Below, piece by piece: positions 1 through 7,670 of a stretch of DNA of 64,000 nucleotides. The stretch lies in the NCBI RefSeq assembly GCF_003600155.1, contig NZ_QWLD01000011.1, forward strand, positions 1 through 64,000. The letters are read 5' to 3'. The position numbers and the translations under genes are program-made. The notes under the pieces were generated by a model. That model had not been told where the DNA came from and did not search any database. It saw only the letters and a list, made by a program, of their open reading frames with translations. How positions within the stretch are numbered: the first letter of the stretch is position 1; the number at the start of each line of letters is the position of its first letter. The DNA is from Nesterenkonia muleiensis. Lineage in GTDB: Bacteria; Actinomycetota; Actinomycetes; Actinomycetales; Micrococcaceae.

Positions 1-174
1 ACCTTCCCCGCCGAACTCACACCCGGCGTGTCAGGCCGGAAACACCGTTAAATCCACAGTCCCCCTCGAACAGCGCAAATGGAAGTGATTCTTTATCGTG
101 TAAAGAATGACCAGTCTGCACTGAGCTCACGCACCCACCCAAGGAGCAGGGATCTTCTGGTGGGGCCCGGGTCA

Positions 175-1131
175 TTAGCATCCAGCGTCTGCCGTCATCG
201 TACGATGTTGGGTTGGTCTGATGTCGAACTCGCGGGTGAAAGCAGCGCTGAGAGCGTATGCGCTGGAGTACCCGACCTGACGGGCGATGGATTCGACCGT
301 GTCCTGACTACGTTCGAGGAGATCGGCTGCCATGCTGAGTCGCCATCCGGTGAGATAGGCGATGGGTGATTCCTCCATCACCTCGCTGAATCTTCGGGCG
401 AGGGTAGCTCGGGAGACCTGAGCCTCATCGGCGAGCGTCTCGACGGTCCAAGGTTGCGATGGCGCGTTGTGAATCGCGGTGAGGGCGGCTCCCACGACCG
501 GGTCGGTGGCGGCGCGGTGCCAACCGGGCGGTGAGGCCTCAGGCAGTGCCAGCCAGTCTCGTAGAGTGCCGATCAGGACGAGGTCCAAGAGCCGATCAAG
601 TATGGCTTGCTGGCCGGCTTCCTCGAGGACGATCTCCGCCTCGAGCAGCGATAGATGCGACGATCGCTGCTGCTGGTGAGGAACCACGAGTACCCGAGGG
701 AGCGAGCTCATCAACCGCTCGGCGATCCGGCCTGTGGTGGTGTATGAACCGGTGAGCAGAGCATGCTCGGCCTCCAGCTGCGTGCCGCAGGTCCTCACAC
801 CCAGGCAAATCTCCTCATCAGCGAGGAGATTGCCGGCTGCGTCTGTACAGGTGCCTTCTTCTGCGAACACATAGAAGGGTTCAACACTCACGTGAGGGTC
901 GCTGGTCAGTAGAAACGACCGTGACCCGTTGACGACGGCGAGATCCCTGTTCTGCAGCCGAACAGGTGCGTCGTCGTCGGGGATCACCCACGCCTCGCCA
1001 CGCAACATGGTCAGCAGAGTGATCGAGGCGCCATCGGTGAAGCGGATCGACCACGGCGGGGTCATGAGGTTCTTACCGAGCAAGGCCCCCGCGGAGCGGA
1101 TGTGGCTGAGGATGTTGGTCAGAGCGTCCAT
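175..1131 (-). CDS. AraC-family transcriptional regulator
   Basis: A 318-residue regulator of the cupin-plus-AraC type. The N-terminal ~130 residues look like the effector-binding cupin domain (motif PPWSIRFTDGASITLL, then a run of short beta-strand-like segments). The last ~100 residues hold the two helix-turn-helix units of AraC proteins: LADEAQVSRATLARRF and GYSSAYALSAAFTREF. It is divergent from an NmrA-like reductase, with an 80-bp gap holding an inverted repeat (1161-1189), so it probably controls that reductase and the MDR gene after it. Such regulators often sense small reactive or aromatic compounds; the effector here is unknown. Family assignment is firm and the target is inferred from position. 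Confidence 0.9.
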   Translation of the reverse strand: MDALTNILSHIRSAGALLGKNLMTPPWSIRFTDGASITLLTMLRGEAWVIPDDDAPVRLQNRDLAVVNGSRSFLLTSDPHVSVEPFYVFAEEGTCTDAAGNLLADEEICLGVRTCGTQLEAEHALLTGSYTTTGRIAERLMSSLPRVLVVPHQQQRSSHLSLLEAEIVLEEAGQQAILDRLLDLVLIGTLRDWLALPEASPPGWHRAATDPVVGAALTAIHNAPSQPWTVETLADEAQVSRATLARRFSEVMEESPIAYLTGWRLSMAADLLERSQDTVESIARQVGYSSAYALSAAFTREFDIRPTQHRTMTADAGC

Positions 1132-1160
1132 GCGTCAATCTTAGACGCCTGCGCATCAAA

Positions 1161-1189
1161 GTGAGACCCTAAGCTATTCTCCGTCTCAC
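1161..1189. promoter_or_regulatory. Inverted repeat in divergent AraC/NmrA-like promoter
   Basis: GTGAGAC at 1161-1167 is perfectly repeated in inverse at 1183-1189 (GTCTCAC), 22 bp centre to centre, about two helical turns. It lies in the 80 bp between the divergent AraC regulator and the reductase, and TATTCT (1175-1180) between the arms could serve as a -10. It is a candidate operator for the AraC protein, although AraC sites are more often direct repeats. Confidence 0.4.
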
Positions 1190-1211
1190 AAATCGTTGGT
1201 GGAATGGGGTC

Positions 1212-2048
1212 ATGACGACACCACAGACCATCACTGTTCTCGGAGCCACCGGCAAAACCGGAAGGCATGTCGCAGCACAGTTGCGCGAGACCGGCCACCA
1301 TCTCCGAGAAGCATCGCGCCGCGGAACCCTACGATTCGACTGGGAGGACGAGACCAGCTGGGATCCAGTCCTCACCGGTGCTGACGGCATATATCTCCTG
1401 CCCCATGAAGCACCAGGTGGCAATGAACGACTCGCTGCGTTCACCGACCTCGCGGCGAAGGCCGGAGTCCAACGCCTGGTGCTGCTCTCAGCCCGTGAAT
1501 GGACCGACCTCAAGATCGCCGAGGCGTTGGCTCGTGAGGATATTGTGCGTGAGTCCGGACTCGGCTGGACGATTCTGCGGCCTGTCTGGTTTGCGCAGAA
1601 CTTCAGCGAAGAGTCGTTCTTCGCTGAAGGGATAGCCGGTGGTGAACTTCTCCATGGCACCGGGGAAGGGCGTCATCCCTTCGTCGACACCCGGGACATT
1701 GCAGCGGTCGCGGCAGCAGCTCTCACCGATGATCGTCACGCCGGAGAGCACTACGCGCTCACGGGTGCCCGCACCCTCTCAGTCGGCGAGGCTGTTGAGG
1801 CTATCACCGCGGCGACAGGACGCTCAATTCGATCCCGCTCCCTTGATTCCAGCTCCTATCGCGATCACCTGATTGAGCATCACTATCCACCGGGAACCGC
1901 CGAGGGAGTCGTAGGCCTGAGCGACCTTATCCGCAGCGGTGAGGATGCCCATCTCTCTGAGGGTGTTCAACAAGCGCTCGGACGTGAGCCCCTGGATTTC
2001 GCCGACTATATCGCCGACACCGTCGGCAACGGCAGGTGGGCTCGATGA
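1212..2048 (+). CDS. NmrA-like NAD(P)-binding reductase
   Basis: This 278-residue protein belongs to the atypical SDR (NmrA/HSCARG-like) group. It opens with a Rossmann fold whose glycine motif is LGATGKTGRHVAAQL (residues ~9-23), and later has LLSAREWTDLK and the typical WTILRPVWFAQNF segment followed by a GRHPFVDTRDIA motif. Members bind NAD(P) and act as quinone or carbonyl reductases or as redox sensors; the substrate cannot be read from sequence. The stop overlaps the start of the next gene by ATGA (2045-2048), implying translational coupling. Divergence from an AraC regulator suggests an inducible two-gene reductase operon. Confidence 0.88.
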   Translation: MTTPQTITVLGATGKTGRHVAAQLRETGHHLREASRRGTLRFDWEDETSWDPVLTGADGIYLLPHEAPGGNERLAAFTDLAAKAGVQRLVLLSAREWTDLKIAEALAREDIVRESGLGWTILRPVWFAQNFSEESFFAEGIAGGELLHGTGEGRHPFVDTRDIAAVAAAALTDDRHAGEHYALTGARTLSVGEAVEAITAATGRSIRSRSLDSSSYRDHLIEHHYPPGTAEGVVGLSDLIRSGEDAHLSEGVQQALGREPLDFADYIADTVGNGRWAR

Positions 2049-3055
2049 ACACGACTCCCACAGGCCACGAGATTCGCCTGACATCCCGTCCACAGGGTCT
2101 TCCCCTACCTGGCGACTTCGAACTTGTCGAGGTCGACCTTCCTGAACCGGCTGCTGGCGAAGTTTTTGTAGAAAACACCTGGATGTCGGTGGATCCCTAC
2201 ATGCGCGGGCGCATGGATGATGTCGAATCCTACATGCCACCGTTTACCATCGGATCTGCACTAGAGGGCAGCGCGATCGGCCTGGTCACGGCATCGCGCG
2301 ATGAATCGCTGCCGGTAGGCACGGTCGTCTCCCACTTCGCAGGCTGGCGCAGTCACGCTGTTCTCCGCCGAGAAGGCGTCATTGCGGTCAACACCGACCT
2401 CGCCCGGTCACAGGACTACCTCGGAGTCCTGGGCACGACCGGACTCACCGCCTATGTCGCGTTAAAAGAGATCGCCCCGGTGAGCCAGGGCGACGTCGTG
2501 TTCATCTCGGCCGCAGCCGGCGCTGTCGGCAGCATCGCTGGGCAGCTCGCCCACATCGAAGGTGCAGCGAAAGTCATCGGGTCTGTCCGGAGTGAGACCA
2601 AAGCCGAGCAGATCCGCAGGGACTTCGGATTCGACGCCGCCTTGGACTACACGGCAGGCGACCTCACCGGCCAGCTCCGTGCTGCTGCACCTGAAGGGAT
2701 CGACGTCTACCTCGACCTCGTGGGAGGCGATCACCTCGACACAGCTCTTGACGTGCTCAACGAGCACGGCCGTATAGCGCTCATCGGAGCCATCAGCGGC
2801 TACAACTCCCCGACTCCCATCTCCGGTCCGCCTGACTTCTTCCGCGTTTATGCAAAGCGACTGTCATTGCGCGGCATGCTCATCAGCGACCACCTCAGCG
2901 TCTTCGACGAGTACATCCCACAAGCCACCGCGTGGCTGACTGAGGGGAGCCTGCGCGCCGAGTCAACTGTGATCGATGGTCTCGACCAAGCACCAAAAGC
3001 GTTCCTCAGCCTGTTCGACGGAACCAACATCGGCAAGATGCTCGTTCGGCTATGA
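2045..3055 (+). CDS. NADP-dependent MDR oxidoreductase (CurA-like)
   Basis: A medium-chain dehydrogenase/reductase without zinc ligands, 336 residues from the ATG at 2045. An in-frame GTG lies at 2036, but AGGTGGG sits just upstream of 2045 and the ATGA overlap with the NmrA-like gene supports the later start. Landmarks are NTWMSVDPYMRGRM near the N-terminus, GTTGLTAYVALKEIA in the middle and the cofactor loop AAAGAVGSIAGQLA. This is the leukotriene B4 12-hydroxydehydrogenase/CurA/alkenal-reductase branch, which reduces activated C=C bonds with NADPH. Together with the preceding reductase it looks like a detoxification or electrophile-response pair. The true substrate is unknown. Confidence 0.9.
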   Translation: MNTTPTGHEIRLTSRPQGLPLPGDFELVEVDLPEPAAGEVFVENTWMSVDPYMRGRMDDVESYMPPFTIGSALEGSAIGLVTASRDESLPVGTVVSHFAGWRSHAVLRREGVIAVNTDLARSQDYLGVLGTTGLTAYVALKEIAPVSQGDVVFISAAAGAVGSIAGQLAHIEGAAKVIGSVRSETKAEQIRRDFGFDAALDYTAGDLTGQLRAAAPEGIDVYLDLVGGDHLDTALDVLNEHGRIALIGAISGYNSPTPISGPPDFFRVYAKRLSLRGMLISDHLSVFDEYIPQATAWLTEGSLRAESTVIDGLDQAPKAFLSLFDGTNIGKMLVRL

Positions 3056-3389
3056 ACGAAGAAGCCACATGACACCGCACCCGTTGAGGGTGCGGACGCT
3101 CGTTCCTGGAGACGACCAGCGCCTTCCGACTACTCCGCCACCTGGCGCTCGAGAGTAGAGTCTCCACCAGAACCATCGATCCACACGGAACAGGAGGATT
3201 CGTCACGGCGGAGCAGAAGAACACCACAGAGCATAGGACATCACTGTTCACCGGCGACGTCGCGCGCTCTCAGCTGATCGAGGTTCAGGTGCGCCCGCGC
3301 CAGGAACTCTCCTGGTAGGGGACATGAAACCCCACCATTGTCACCACCGCACTGGAACTACAAGGGGCTGCGTCACGATCCGGTCTCAC
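3056..3389. other. Gene-free stretch with hairpin and possible gene remnant
   Basis: No complete gene is seen in these 334 bases. A hairpin (CCGCACCC / GGGTGCGG, 3075-3095, 5-nt loop) follows the MDR gene and may end its transcription, although no T-run follows. At 3191-3197 there is a good ribosome-binding sequence (CAGGAGG), and an open frame runs from 3202 to a TAG at 3316-3318, but its first codon is GTC rather than a start. It may be the remnant of a small gene or the head of a deleted one. The rest is featureless. Confidence 0.5.
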
Positions 3390-4088
3390 TTATCCAGGGT
3401 TCTGTGGGGTTCGTTTCAGGCGTTCGGCCCATTCGATGAAGAGCCGTGTTTCCGTGGGGCCAAGGGCTTCGGGGTGGGCGGCGGCCTCCTCGATCAAAAT
3501 GTTCGCGGATCCTCTTTGGTCGCCAGATGCCGTACCGCCGGTGATCGCGGCGATGACACCTTCCCGTACCGCAATTGACAGTTGCCGGTCTTCCTCGTTC
3601 ACCACGATTTGGCGCAGTGTGACGCCGATGTTGGTGACCAGCACATGGGCGGCGGCCTGCTCGGCGGTCACGACCAGACGCCCCTGTTTGTGGGCTTGGC
3701 GCGTGATGGAACGGAGGATCTCACTGGGCCTTGATTGCGCTGCCGGTGAATAGCCGGGCCGGACTTTGCCGTACATCAGGGTGTAGAAACCCGGGTTCTC
3801 CAGTCCGAATGCGACGTGGGCGTCCCAGCCGCCCCGGATGTCCTGGATGGGATCTCCAGAGGACTCGGTCGAGGCTTTCGCCTCCAGGTACATGTCGAAA
3901 CCACGTTCGATGACCGCTTCGATCAGACCCTGCTTACTGCCGAAGAAGTGATACAGCGTGGGCATCTTCACCCCTGCGGCCTCGCAGACTGCACGCAGCG
4001 AGAAGTCCTCGCCGGGGTCGGCGGCGATCATGTCGGCGGCGGAGTTCAACAACCGCGTGCGTGTATCGCTGTGCGATGTCTCTGTCAT
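3390..4088 (-). CDS. TetR/AcrR-family repressor
   Basis: A 232-residue TetR-type regulator. The N-terminal DNA-binding domain has the expected helix-turn-helix FSLRAVCEAAGVKMPTLYHF followed by FGSKQGLIEAVIERGF. The rest is the variable ligand-binding domain. It is divergent from an SDR gene with 67 bp between start codons, so autorepression and control of the SDR/SnoaL-like operon is the simplest reading. That gap is AT-rich (TTGTGT at 4103-4108 and TACATA at 4125-4130, 16-bp spacing, could be the SDR promoter). The ligand is unknown. The last ~15 residues are basic (ERLKRTPQNPG). Confidence 0.92.
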   Translation of the reverse strand: MTETSHSDTRTRLLNSAADMIAADPGEDFSLRAVCEAAGVKMPTLYHFFGSKQGLIEAVIERGFDMYLEAKASTESSGDPIQDIRGGWDAHVAFGLENPGFYTLMYGKVRPGYSPAAQSRPSEILRSITRQAHKQGRLVVTAEQAAAHVLVTNIGVTLRQIVVNEEDRQLSIAVREGVIAAITGGTASGDQRGSANILIEEAAAHPEALGPTETRLFIEWAERLKRTPQNPG

Positions 4089-4155
4089 AGTGCTACAGTA
4101 CCTTGTGTATCATCGATATATAGTTACATAGCGACGACACATGGAGGATTTCGTC

Positions 4156-4911
4156 ATGACTGATCACACGCTCAACGCCAAGAACGTTCTGATCGCAGGG
4201 GGCGGCAAAAACCTCGGCGGTCTTATTGCCCGTCAAGCGGCTCAAGCGGGGGCGAACGTCGCGATTCATTACAACTCTGATGCCACTCGCCCTGAGGCGG
4301 AGGGGACATTGGCCGATGTTGAGGCAGCAGGTGTCCAGGGAGTGCTGCTCTCAGGTGATCTGACGAAACCGGTCAATGTTGAGAAGTTGTTCGCCGAGGC
4401 AGCATCGGCGATAGGTACCATCGATGTCGCGGTCAACACCGTGGGCAAGGTGCTGCGAAAGCCGATGGTGGAGACCACTGAGGACGAATATGATTCGATG
4501 TTCGACATCAACGCCAAGTCCGCGTATTTCTTCATCAAAGAAGCAGGTCAGCACCTTGCTGAGGGCGGCAAGATCATCACCATCCTCACCTCTCTGCTTG
4601 CAGCGTTCACCGATGGCTACTCCACCTACGCAGGTGGCAAGAGTCCTGTCGAGCACTTCACCCGCGCCGGGGCCAAGGAATTCGCCGGTCGGGGAATCTC
4701 CGTCACAGCCGTGGCGCCGGGCCCCATGGACACGCCGTTCTTCTACGGACAGGAGACCCCAGAACGCGTGGAATTCCACAAGTCGCAGGCTATGGGAAGC
4801 CAGCTCACCCAGATCGAGGACATCGCGCCCATCGTCAAGTTCTTGGCCACCGAGGGTTGGTGGATCACCGGTCAGACGATCTTCGCCAACGGCGGCTACA
4901 CTACCCGCTAA
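4156..4911 (+). CDS. SDR-family oxidoreductase
   Basis: A classical short-chain dehydrogenase of 251 residues. GGAGGA at 4143-4148 lies 7 bases before the ATG at 4156, so this start is preferred to the in-frame ATG at 4141. The nucleotide-binding motif is IAGGGKNLGGLIARQ rather than the standard TGxxxGIG. The NNAG position reads NTVG. The catalytic region has TSLLAAF followed by the YSTYAGGK segment supplying Tyr and Lys. The C-terminus GQTIFANGGYTTR is typical. Substrate unknown. It lies 32 bp upstream of a SnoaL-like gene, and both are divergent from a TetR repressor that probably controls them. Confidence 0.9.
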   Translation: MTDHTLNAKNVLIAGGGKNLGGLIARQAAQAGANVAIHYNSDATRPEAEGTLADVEAAGVQGVLLSGDLTKPVNVEKLFAEAASAIGTIDVAVNTVGKVLRKPMVETTEDEYDSMFDINAKSAYFFIKEAGQHLAEGGKIITILTSLLAAFTDGYSTYAGGKSPVEHFTRAGAKEFAGRGISVTAVAPGPMDTPFFYGQETPERVEFHKSQAMGSQLTQIEDIAPIVKFLATEGWWITGQTIFANGGYTTR

Positions 4912-4943
4912 CCCAACAACCCCATCCTGATCAAGGAGACACC

Positions 4944-5273
4944 ATGACTGACATCAGTATTCCCGAGCCCGTCGCCTCGTTCATCCACACTGTCAACCAG
5001 CACGACGAAGAAGGGTTCCTCAACGCGTTCACAGCCGAGGGTACGGTCGACGATTGGGGGCGCACCTTCGTCGGACGCGACCAGATCAAAGCCTGGAGCG
5101 ACAAGGAGTTCGTCGGTGCTCTAGGCACCCTGACACCCGAAGAAGTCTTCAACGATGCCGGCGAGCTCGTGGTGATCGGTGATTGGCGCAGCAACCATGC
5201 CAACGGGCGCAGCCGGTTCGCCTTCAGCACTCAGGACGAGAAGATCGTGAAAATGACCATCCGCGAAGGCTGA
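4944..5273 (+). CDS. SnoaL/NTF2-like protein
   Basis: A small 109-residue protein of the nuclear-transport-factor-2 fold (SnoaL-like). The start at 4944 is preceded by AAGGAGA. The fold is suggested by PVASFIHTVNQHDEEGFLNA followed by FTAEGTVDDWGRTFVGRD and a C-terminal strand pair ending in VKMTIREG. Such proteins are isomerases, hydrolases or ligand-binding accessory domains, and their function cannot be deduced from family alone. Co-transcription with the upstream SDR suggests it binds or processes the same small molecule. A hairpin follows at 5295-5312. Confidence 0.85.
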   Translation: MTDISIPEPVASFIHTVNQHDEEGFLNAFTAEGTVDDWGRTFVGRDQIKAWSDKEFVGALGTLTPEEVFNDAGELVVIGDWRSNHANGRSRFAFSTQDEKIVKMTIREG

Positions 5274-5294
5274 ACGTCTCCCATTTCAACCGGG

Positions 5295-5312
5295 CGCGGT
5301 GGTGCCACCGCG
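5295..5312. terminator. Hairpin after the SDR/SnoaL-like operon
   Basis: CGCGGTGG (5295-5302) and CCACCGCG (5305-5312) form a perfect 8-bp stem with a very tight loop, 21 bases after the SnoaL-like stop codon. No T-run follows, so it is a weak or factor-assisted terminator candidate. Confidence 0.4.
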
Positions 5313-5428
5313 GCGCTTCACCTATGAAGTCCGCTGGCGCTACCGTGCCATCACCCAGCCCACGGAGGTCCGGAGTGGGAAGTGGACGCCTTGTGTGCCG
5401 GAAACCGCCGACCCGGAAGTGAAACCTC

Positions 5429-6700
5429 ATGCGATCACCGATTCTTGATTACCTCGACACCATCATCGAGCAGACAGAGGACATCAATTCTGGCGCCCTG
5501 GCTGACTACATACCGGAGCTGGCGGCAGCCGATCCCGAAAGTGTGGCTGTCGCACTGTGCACGGTCAACGGAACCGTCTACGCCAGCGGCGACACCGACC
5601 ACCGGTTCAGCATCCAGTCGATGTCCAAGCCCTTCGCCTATGCCCTGGCCATCGAAGACCATGGGCTGGAGGCCGTTCTCGAGCACATCGGTGTGGAGCC
5701 CAGCGGGGAGGCCTTCAACGAACTCTCGTTGGACCCGGAGACCGGAAAGCCCCGCAACCCGATGATCAACGCCGGCGCCATCGCAGCACATGCACTTATC
5801 GCAGATGATGAGGTGCCTGCGGTGGATCGTATGCTTGGGCTGTTCTCGCAGCTTGCCCAGCGGCAGGTGGGCATCGACGAGGCGGTTGCTTCCTCTGAGC
5901 TGGCCACCGGGGACCGCAACCTTGGGCTGGCCTACCTGCTGCACGCCTCAGGCGGATTGACACAAGATCCCCCAGCGGCGGTCGCCGGCTATATCCGCCA
6001 GTGCGCGGCATCGGTGACGGTGCGCGATCTAGCCCTGATGGCTGCGACACTGGCCAATGCGGGCACCCAGCCCAATACCGGTGAGCGAGTGTTCAGCAGA
6101 AAAGGCACCAAACACGTGCTCAGTGTGATGGCTTCCTGCGGAATGTATGACGCTGCCGGAGACTGGCTGACCACTGTAGGCATCCCTGCCAAGAGCGGGG
6201 TCGCCGGCGGTATCATGGGCGTGCTGCCCGGCCAGATCGGAGTCGCGGTGTTCTCACCACGCCTTGATCCCCACGGCAACAGCGCACGAGGAGTCCAGAT
6301 GATGCAACGGCTCTCCGAAGACCTCGGTCTGCACCTGATGGAGACCGGCAGACCCGCCCGGTCCTCCCTGAGAGAAATACGAACAGCAACGATCGAAGGG
6401 CAGCCGGCCACGATCTACGTCCTCCAAGGCGACATGGTACTCAGCAGCATCGAATCGCTTGTGCGCGAAATCATCGAAAACCCTCCCTCAACCGACATCG
6501 TCATCTTCGACATGACCCGCGTCGACGAGGTCTTGCCCGTGGCACGCCGCACCTCATCGGAGACAGCGACAAAACTCATTGACGAAGGGCACCGGATCAT
6601 CCTCATCGACCCCGAAAACACCGTCACCGACTTCCAGGACAGCCAGGGACGTCCGATCACCCGCTGGAGTACTCAACAACTGGAAGAGAACTCCGACTAG
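5429..6700 (+). CDS. glsA: Glutaminase A with C-terminal STAS domain
   Basis: A 423-residue glutaminase that hydrolyses L-glutamine to glutamate and ammonia. The serine beta-lactamase-like catalytic domain fills residues ~1-310. The nucleophile motif is FSIQSMSKPFAYAL (Ser-x-x-Lys), and other family landmarks are NELSLDPETGKPRNPMINAG and PAKSGVAGGIMGVLPGQ. A C-terminal STAS domain (residues ~320-415, DIVIFDMTRVDEV and IILIDPENTV) is attached, as in many actinobacterial glutaminases, and probably mediates regulation or assembly. No obvious Shine-Dalgarno precedes the ATG. It converges on a phosphatase gene. In a salt-tolerant host, glutamate supply would feed osmolyte pools, but that is inference. 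Confidence 0.93.
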   Translation: MRSPILDYLDTIIEQTEDINSGALADYIPELAAADPESVAVALCTVNGTVYASGDTDHRFSIQSMSKPFAYALAIEDHGLEAVLEHIGVEPSGEAFNELSLDPETGKPRNPMINAGAIAAHALIADDEVPAVDRMLGLFSQLAQRQVGIDEAVASSELATGDRNLGLAYLLHASGGLTQDPPAAVAGYIRQCAASVTVRDLALMAATLANAGTQPNTGERVFSRKGTKHVLSVMASCGMYDAAGDWLTTVGIPAKSGVAGGIMGVLPGQIGVAVFSPRLDPHGNSARGVQMMQRLSEDLGLHLMETGRPARSSLREIRTATIEGQPATIYVLQGDMVLSSIESLVREIIENPPSTDIVIFDMTRVDEVLPVARRTSSETATKLIDEGHRIILIDPENTVTDFQDSQGRPITRWSTQQLEENSD

Positions 6701-6744
6701 GACGAACCGCAATCGACGCAGCGATCGCACCACCTGTGTTCCAG

Positions 6745-7446
6745 CTACCGGGTGATGTCGACTCGGTACGTGATCCCAGGCTCCAGGTAGTGACCGCTGT
6801 AGGGGGCGCCGTCGACGGTCACGGAGCAGCCGTGCTCAAGGGCCAGCTGCAGTCCGGCCAGCAGATCCCAGGAGTAGGCGCCCACCGGGTTGACGAACCG
6901 GCGGACCCGGCCGATGATCACGTTGTAGAGGTTATAGACCGCCGCGCCGAAGAGTCGTGACTGAGGGGTTTCAGCGATCTGCTGCACCAGCTCCTCACTG
7001 ATGCCGGAGGAGAACGCGGTGATCCTGGAGTTGCCGTAGCGGAGTTCATCGCCGGAGATGATCTTTCTGCCCAGCTCCGGCAGTGTGATCATGCTGGCCG
7101 CGTGGTCTCCGTCTGTGAAGATCGAGACTGCGGTCCCCCACTCCGGCAGTGAGGAGGCGAAGTTCTCCGTGCCGTCGATGGGATCCACCACCGCGACCCA
7201 GCCGGCGGGCTCTTGGTCCCAGCCGGCCTCATCCTCCTCTCCCACGAAGGTGAGATCGGTGAACTGAGTGCGCAGGTAGGACTCCAGCTCAGACTGGACA
7301 AGCCTATCCGCGGCAGTGACCGGGGTGTCGTCGCCCTTGATCGTCACCTGCGAGCGCAGCTGATCCAGCTGCGGCATCAAGCTGAGGATGAGGTCATGGG
7401 CACCTTCGAGCGCGCTGCGCGCCTGGGCAGAGTCCGTGTGAGTCAT
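6745..7446 (-). CDS. Inositol monophosphatase family protein
   Basis: A 233-residue member of the Mg-dependent, Li-sensitive phosphatase superfamily (inositol monophosphatase, fructose-1,6-bisphosphatase, CysQ/HisN). The metal-binding residues are visible: the GEE motif (FVGEEDEAG), DPIDGTENF, and the C-terminal YSWDLLAGLQLALEHG. At 233 residues it is slightly shorter than the usual ~260. The substrate could be inositol phosphate, histidinol phosphate or a nucleotide phosphate and cannot be chosen from the sequence. It converges on glsA with a 44-bp gap and has no co-oriented close neighbour. Confidence 0.9.
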   Translation of the reverse strand: MTHTDSAQARSALEGAHDLILSLMPQLDQLRSQVTIKGDDTPVTAADRLVQSELESYLRTQFTDLTFVGEEDEAGWDQEPAGWVAVVDPIDGTENFASSLPEWGTAVSIFTDGDHAASMITLPELGRKIISGDELRYGNSRITAFSSGISEELVQQIAETPQSRLFGAAVYNLYNVIIGRVRRFVNPVGAYSWDLLAGLQLALEHGCSVTVDGAPYSGHYLEPGITYRVDITR

Positions 7447-7588
7447 CGTTGGTCAGTTTAGCGGTGTTGTCGATCGCTGGCACCGTCATGAGTGGGCGTA
7501 TGCATCCCACACAGCCGGAATCCTGGAATGCCGTTACACCCGCTTGCTTCTCGTCACCGAAATGGGGGGATTATCAATAGGTTCCTAC

Positions 7589-7648
7589 CTGCTATTACTA
7601 GAATTCATTTCCTGCTAAAGTTCAGGTAGCTGTTCTGCTAATACTAGA
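7589..7648. repeat. Three CTGCTA repeats at exact 23-bp period
   Basis: CTGCTA begins at 7589, 7612 and 7635, giving exactly 23 bp between each pair. The first and third copies extend to 14 bases with one mismatch (CTGCTATTACTAGA and CTGCTAATACTAGA). The block lies in AT-rich sequence just upstream of the DUF4143 ATPase GTG start. Spacing near two helical turns puts the copies on one face of the DNA, as expected for an iterated operator or activator site. Confidence 0.6.
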
Positions 7649-7670
7649 CTTAAGAGTTCCAGGGGTTGTT

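Noticed and set aside
1..51. Short open frame ending at 49-51 that could be the C-terminus of a gene cut by the left edge.
   Set aside because: Only 16 codons with no recognisable motif, and a second frame is also open to 88; the identity cannot be supported.
3202..3318. Open frame of 38 codons with a strong ribosome-binding site upstream.
   Set aside because: The first codon is GTC and there is no ATG, GTG or TTG at a suitable distance; at best it is a remnant.
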